From Thozetella sp. PMI_491 (lineage: Eukaryota > Ascomycota > Sordariomycetes > Chaetosphaeriales > Chaetosphaeriaceae), in assembly GCA_021432635.1 (NCBI GenBank), contig MU270087.1, positions 248,001 to 312,000 of the forward strand: a stretch of 64,000 nt of DNA, given 5' to 3'. The notes under the pieces are model-generated. The model ran no database searches. It was not told the origin of the DNA and worked only from the letters and a program-made list of their open reading frames with translations. A program made the translations under genes and the position numbers. Shown here piece after piece: positions 58,801 to 64,000 of the stretch. Positions within the stretch are counted from its first letter, which is position 1. Each line of letters starts with the position of its first letter.

Positions 58801-59299
58801 TTTTGGCCGGGTCGGAAGGGCTCCCAAAACGCTGCGTTGTTGACCGACGCTAGGTGGCCCTCCTTCCGAGTCTCAGCCAAAACCCTCCCGACGGCTCTTG
58901 TTTTCGGCACCCGCGAACGTCGTTTTGACCGGCAGACCGAAAAAATCGCCCTCTCGAAGGGAGCCATGGTCTTTGGCCTTTGAACCATATCGAATCCGAC
59001 TGGCGGGGGACCCTGGACCCGAACGCGTTGCTAATCCCGACGAGCCGTGGTTGGTACGCGTAGACCCAGGATCACCACTACGCGAGAGGCCCAAATCTCG
59101 ACCACCCCTTTACCGGCCGACCTCCTCTATAGCACCTGCCGAGAACATTCTCGACAACCTACTACACGACGGTGACTTGGCTTTTTTTCACCCGTAGTCT
59201 TTCCGGCCGTCGCCCTCCAGCGCACTAGCACTTCCGCTGGACACGCAATTGCCCCCCATCACCCCCCTTTATCGAATCGAGTGCCCTCCTGCCCCCGCC
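55848..59299. other. Long intergenic interval, divergent promoters
   Basis: No gene is supported in 3.4 kb. It separates the HORMA-like gene (minus) from the F-box/WD40 gene (plus). An open frame at 55808-56113 (+) overlaps the first exon of the HORMA-like gene and is treated as chance. The last 600 bp ahead of 59300 are C-rich and probably hold the leader of the F-box gene. Confidence 0.5.
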
Positions 59300-62200
59300 A
59301 TGAGTTCCCCTCAGGCGGTGCACAAGACCGTCGAGGTTCGACGCCCGCGGTCTAGCCAGCATGTCTCCGTGAGCTGGGAAGAGCCGCAAGACAGCGTCAT
59401 TCACCACTCGTCGCGGCTGCAGTTCGAAGTGGCCGAGTGCGTCGAGACCAAGACCATCACGACTACGACAACCACCAAGCGCTCTTACCCTCCTTTGTTT
59501 GTTCGAGAGCCTCGGCAGTTGAGCTCTCTCGACTCGAAGGAATACCCTCTTGCTTCAAGGCCGATCCCGACCGAGCTTAAGAGTTTCACCCTGGACCTGG
59601 ACGAGTACGATGGCCACGCCTGGTCCTTTGAGGACGAGCCGGAGTCGACCCAGGTACGTAATGCTTGCACCGCCCAGCGCCGCTGTGCTGCTCTCGCTAA
59701 CAGCTTCCATTCAGACACAGGTTGAGCAGTCCCAGAACACTGAATTTAGCACTACCGTCAAGTCAGAGCCGGGCATCGATAGCCCCAAGGCCGAGTCATC
59801 ACGCCGTGTCCCTAACCTATCCACCGACGTCTTTCCTCGCCGATCGCCACGCTCGAGCACCCGGGCCGCCTCACCGTCCCAGACTGTCGCTACTCGAAGT
59901 TCGCAGCGTGCATCGAGACACGGCATCAGCTCCTCGGCCGTCTCTGACAAGCTTCGCCGTGCTGTGACGCAGGGATCGCGGAAGGAGGCAGGCCGGAGCA
60001 GCAAGCGCATTTCATCCTCTTCCGACTACCTGGCAACGCCAGACACCTCCGAGGTTGCTTCTGGAGTCGTGGATCGGTCGTCGCGTCTCCGGTTGACGTT
60101 AGACACGGCCGATTCTGGCACCAGCCAGTCGACGGCTGGCTACGACGCTGCCAGCCCCACGGCCAGCGAGTCGCATACCATATTTAGCAGCAGTGTTGCT
60201 ACGCCCCCTATCACCGATGCGGATCTTCAGCCCTATAATGATGCCGACGAGGCCCTCCAGCAGACCTTCCGCACGTTGCAATCTCGACCTAGCATCAGCA
60301 CCGTGGCTGTCCAAGATGCCAGCCTCCCTAGCCCACGGCTCTCGCCGACGCTTGCAGCTGCCCAGTTGAGCAGCGCTCGCCCGGACGAGGACGGGGATGA
60401 GGAGGACGATTTGACATTCTCCCAGCAGGTTACGCGTCGACATCGCAGTAGATTCTTCGAAGAGAGCCAGACAACTGATGACGGTGATCTCGACCTCTCC
60501 TTTGCGGACCAGTCGCCGATGTCTTACGAGAAAGCGCTAGTTCGCCGCAAGCCGATGCCGGCAAGCTTGGGTGATACTAGGTCTATGCTTGAGAGCTTCG
60601 ACGCCCTTCCCAACGAGATGAAGTCGTTTATGATGTACCAATTCCTCCGCCGCTGCCCGCGCAAGACCCTGCACATGGTTGCCGACGTAGTCAACCCAGC
60701 GTTGAAGTGCGACTTCCTCAAGACGCTGCCTACCGAACTGAGCCTGCATGTTCTGTCGTTCCTTAACCATCGCGACCTCTGCCGAGCCGCCCAAGTGTCC
60801 AAACACTGGCGTAACTTGATAGATGGAAACGAAACCGGCTGGAAGGAGCTCTTCGATCGCGACGGCTTCGAGTTGACGAAAGGAGAGCTCAACAAGGCGA
60901 TCACCCAGGGCTGGGGCTGGCAAGATCCAGTTGGGGCGGAGGGATGCGAGATTGACTTGAGCGTCCGGAACAAGCTCACCTCGAGCGAGACGGATCTGAT
61001 CAAGCTGGAGCAGGCCGAGTCGTCGCGGCCCTCGCGAGCTGCCAAGCGGAAGCGTACTATGGGACACCTCAATGTGGACCGAGCGAAGCGGAGGGCTAGC
61101 GGACAGGACCTGACCAAGGAGAGCAAGAAGGACGACGAAGTCAAGATGTGCAAGTCTGAAGGCCCGAACTCGTCGGCAAACCAGGCCGCCATCGCTGTGC
61201 CGGATCCTCAGCTCGGCCTCGCTAGCTTGCGCAAGCTGCATCTCTTCAAGTCGCTCTACCGGCGGCACTACATGATCCGGCAGAGCTGGACTAGCGGTAA
61301 AGTGAAGCCCGAACATGTGGCATTCGCCGCCCATCCCCGCCATGTTATCACTTGCCTGCAGTTCGATGACGACAAGATCATCACGGGCAGCGACGACACC
61401 CTCATCCACGTCTACGACACCAAGACGGGCAAGCTCCGCAAGAAGTTGGAAGGCCATGAAGGCGGCGTTTGGGCACTCCAGTACCACGAGAACACGCTGG
61501 TATCTGGCAGCACTGATCGATCGGTCCGTGTCTGGGACATTGCCAAGGGCATCTGCACGCAAACCTTCTTCGGCCACACCTCCACAGTTCGTTGCCTCCA
61601 GATTCTTCTCCCAACCGACACTGGCAAGGTCCAGAACGGGCAGCCTGTGATGATGCCGCCTAAGCCGCTCATCATCACCGGGTCCCGGGACAGCCAGCTG
61701 CGTGTGTGGCGTCTTCCGGATCCCAAGCTCCACCAGCGATACATCCAGACTGGCCCACCGGCCAACGATGATCAGTGCCCCTTTTTCGTTCGCATCCTCT
61801 CGGGACACGCCCACTCTGTCCGTGCCATATCGGCCCACGCCGACACGCTTGTCTCTGGGAGCTACGACAGCACCGTCCGTGTCTGGCGCATCAGCACCGG
61901 CGAGCAGCTGCACGTCCTCCACGGCCACAGCCAGAAGGTGTATTCGGTCGTCCTAGACCACAAGCGCAACCGCTGCATTTCCGGCTCGATGGATTCGTTG
62001 GTCAAGATTTGGGACCTGGACACCGGAGCGTGCTTGCACACTTTGGAAGGCCACAGCTTGCTCGTGGGTCTTCTCGACCTGCGCGACGAGAAGCTGGTGT
62101 CGGCCGCTGCCGACAGCACACTGAGAATCTGGGACCCGGAGAATGGAAAGTGCAAGAGCACGCTGATGGCGCATACCGGAGCCATCACCTGCTTCCAGCA

Positions 62201-62533
62201 CGACGGCAGGAAAGTTATATCGGGCAGCGAAAAGACTGTCAAGATGTGGGACATTCAGACCGGCGACTGCATCCAAGACCTCCTCACGGATCTCAGCGGC
62301 GTCTGGCAGGTCAAATTCGACGAACGGCGCTGCGTCGCTGCCGTCCAGCGCGACAGCCTGACTTATGTCGAGGTGAGAGTTGATTGGAGAGGAATTATCG
62401 CAACAACGCTAACCTAGCTTATTAGATCCTCGATTTTGGTGCCGTCCGTGACGGTAAAGCGCCCGAAGAGCTCGGCAAGCGGAAGCTGTTGAACGAAAAC
62501 ATTGTTCAAGAGCTCGTCGGCGAGGAGGCCTGA
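59300..62533 (+). CDS. F-box/WD40 protein of the Cdc4/FWD-1 type, SCF ubiquitin-ligase substrate receptor, 1039 residues
   Basis: Three exons (59300-59653, 59715-62372, 62426-62533) join in phase. The ATG at 59300 gives MSSPQAVHKTVEVRR; an upstream in-frame extension lacks an ATG. A long Ser/Pro-rich N-terminus precedes the F-box (LPTELSLHVLSFLNHRDLCR, about residues 450-495). A linker with a nuclear-type basic patch (RAAKRKRT) leads to WD40 repeats from about 650 to 1000, with blades ending in SDDTLIHVYDT, STDRSVRVWDI, SYDSTVRVWRI, SMDSLVKIWDL, AADSTLRIWDP and SEKTVKMWDI. The C-terminus is ELVGEEA. In the family, the F-box binds Skp1 and the propeller binds phosphodegrons (cell-cycle inhibitors in yeast Cdc4; the clock protein FRQ in Neurospora FWD-1). 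Which ortholog this is cannot be settled by eye. Confidence 0.9.
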
Positions 62534-63301
62534 TTTCCTCCTCACAGCTCTTGCCCCTGCCACTGTCTCGATGGGTTTTCGGTCTCGGCAGCAAATTAAT
62601 TATTTCTTCGTCCCACTCGGTGCGGCCACAATTTCTACACTCTGCTATCCCCTTTCTTATTTCTTCAGCATCGCAAGGCGTTCTTGGACCGGAATCTGGA
62701 GGGTTCATGTGTCATCTGCTCATCTGGGTCTTTATTCATCACTAGTCTCACGACGGGAGCAATGCAGGGCAGGCACGTGCAAAAGCACCAACAAACGACA
62801 GGCAGGCGAACAAGGCAAGAGAACATGGTGTTCATGGGACCGGTTAAGGGTCAAAGGGATGCATCATATCAAGTGGTCTGCTAATTTTCGACGTCCTCTC
62901 ACCCATCTCTGCCTGCTTAGGTAGCAGTATGCCTATAATGATGATGACATATTATCCAATGCGCTGTGCTCTCTCCCCGCCTATCTCCTGTGACAGTGCC
63001 TTCAAGATCTGATGTTAGAACGTGACAAGGGCAGAATCCGGGACTGACATAACCGTCCATGGACTATATATCGTGGGTAGATAAGTATTAGATTAAATAT
63101 TCATTAACAAAACAAGATATCCGACTCTCGATGCATGGAATACATCCCGGTCTGGGGATCCCGTCGACTCTGTAAATAACAATCGCCAAATGAAGCGGAC
63201 CGAGAATGCACCCTTATCCGCAACAACGCCGAGCGCCAATGTGACACCAGCGTAAGAATCAAACCGTCCCCCTATTACCTCAATGCACCGTCACCTGCCC
63301 A
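62534..63301. other. Intergenic between convergent genes
   Basis: No gene is seen. It holds the 3' flank of the F-box gene, including AT-rich patches near 63060-63120, and the 3' flank of the right-edge gene. Confidence 0.5.
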
Positions 63302-64000
63302 TTAATTCCACCATTTGAGCCCACCGCCCATATTGCCCCCGTAAGGGCGGCCCCAGCCCGGCCACGCCTTGGAGCTGGGCCCGTCGCTCGCGGCGGCTGT
63401 CGAGTTAGCAGACGCCGAGATCGAAGCAGAAGGCTCCGGATGCACGGCCACTGTCACCACGTTGCTGACGGTCACCGTCGCATACGATACACTGCAGGCC
63501 GAAGTGGTCTTTGGACCCGTCTCAACATCGGCGGGGGCAGCCGAGGTGAGGGGATTCGAGTGAGCAGCAGGACCGCCAGGTGGGTAGCAATGGCCTTGCG
63601 GGCACGCTTGCGGTCCCGGGCCGGCGGGGAATTGTGTGGACTGACTAGGCTGCGGGTTCGTCGCGTTTTGGCTTCCGGGACCCGCCCAGCTGTGAGGCGG
63701 GTTGCCGCCATGAGGCCAACCAGGGAAGCCGTGGAGAGGGGTCGGCCCGGCGGCGTCAGTGTTCTCGGGGCCCTGAGGTCCGGGATAGGGCTGGCTGGGA
63801 CCTGCCGGGTAGTCCTGGGCCGGGGCCTGGGGCTGAACTGGAGTCTCGACACCGGGATACGTGTCTCTCGGTGGCGGGAGGCTGGTCGGCGGCGGGTTCG
63901 GAGTAGATTGTCCTACAGTTTGTGCAGGCGATGCCGGCGTGAGGGTTATGATGACGGTCGAGCCAGAAGCGTTGTTGTTATCCTCCTCCCCGTATGGCTC
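63302..64000 (-). CDS. Proline-rich surface-type protein, 3' part cut by the window edge
   Basis: The minus strand is open from the right edge for 232 codons to TAA at 63302. The frame begins EPYGEEDNNNASGSTVIITL and is rich in Pro, Gly, Gln and Ser (PGPQGPENTDAAGPTPLHGF, SQPYPGPQGP). A short segment has three cysteines (QACPQGHCYPPGG; TTSACSVSY), a Val/Thr-rich beta-like stretch follows (ATVTVSNVVTVAV), then a Ser/Ala stalk, and the end reads GGGLKWWN. The composition fits an extracellular or wall-associated protein. The signal peptide, if any, lies to the right of the window. I do not recognise the family. Confidence 0.7.
   Translation of the reverse strand, partial: EPYGEEDNNNASGSTVIITLTPASPAQTVGQSTPNPPPTSLPPPRDTYPGVETPVQPQAPAQDYPAGPSQPYPGPQGPENTDAAGPTPLHGFPGWPHGGNPPHSWAGPGSQNATNPQPSQSTQFPAGPGPQACPQGHCYPPGGPAAHSNPLTSAAPADVETGPKTTSACSVSYATVTVSNVVTVAVHPEPSASISASANSTAAASDGPSSKAWPGWGRPYGGNMGGGLKWWN

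Noticed and set aside
60537-61928. 463-codon minus-strand frame
   Set aside because: It is antisense to the F-box/WD40 gene; no motif.

Overview
The window is nuclear DNA from a filamentous ascomycete (Pezizomycotina, most likely Sordariomycetes). Genes are split by short introns of about 45 to 90 nt with GT..AG ends and CTAAC/CTGAC-like branch sites. The protein set is typical of the group: WSC-domain proteins, a DUF1996 protein, a Pir cell-wall protein, a fungal P450, a Zn2Cys6 regulator, an F-box/WD40 protein and a dynamin-like GTPase. There are no operons, tRNAs, rRNAs or CRISPR arrays. Exon structures were built by hand by joining reading frames in phase; none is backed by transcripts.

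Left part, about 1-28 kb: sparse, accessory and partly decayed. It holds the end of a conserved fungal gene cut by the window edge; a wrecked Zn2Cys6 transcription factor; a large secreted WSC protein with a beta-propeller-like head, a Ser/Thr minisatellite and an N gap; two small secreted proteins; a secreted PLC-like phosphodiesterase whose intron carries 96 consecutive G; an ankyrin-repeat fragment; a frameshifted 2-oxoglutarate oxygenase; a small membrane protein; a MITE-like inverted-repeat element; an intact cytochrome P450; and a secreted DUF1996-WSC protein. These sit in long stretches with no convincing coding.

Right part, about 28-64 kb: conserved genes with intact multi-exon frames. 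They are a membrane-anchored M24 peptidase, a 1414-residue conserved protein of unknown function in divergent orientation to it, a MARVEL-type four-TM protein with a Pro/Gln tail, a Pir-type cell-wall protein, a GDP-mannose pyrophosphorylase alpha-like protein, a dynamin-family GTPase, a nuclear protein read here as HORMA-like, a Cdc4/FWD-1-type F-box/WD40 protein, and the end of a proline-rich surface protein cut by the right edge. A 6.4-kb gene-free interval precedes the Pir gene.

Several products serve the cell surface (two WSC proteins, the Pir protein, the nucleotide-sugar protein that feeds mannosylation, the MARVEL protein, and the proline-rich protein at the right edge), but they are not arranged as a cluster. 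I found no convincing new multi-gene system. The items most worth checking are the 96-G intronic tract, the HORMA-like gene, the large orphan gene, the three pseudogenes or fragments, the MITE-like element and the micro-exons of the WSC gene.
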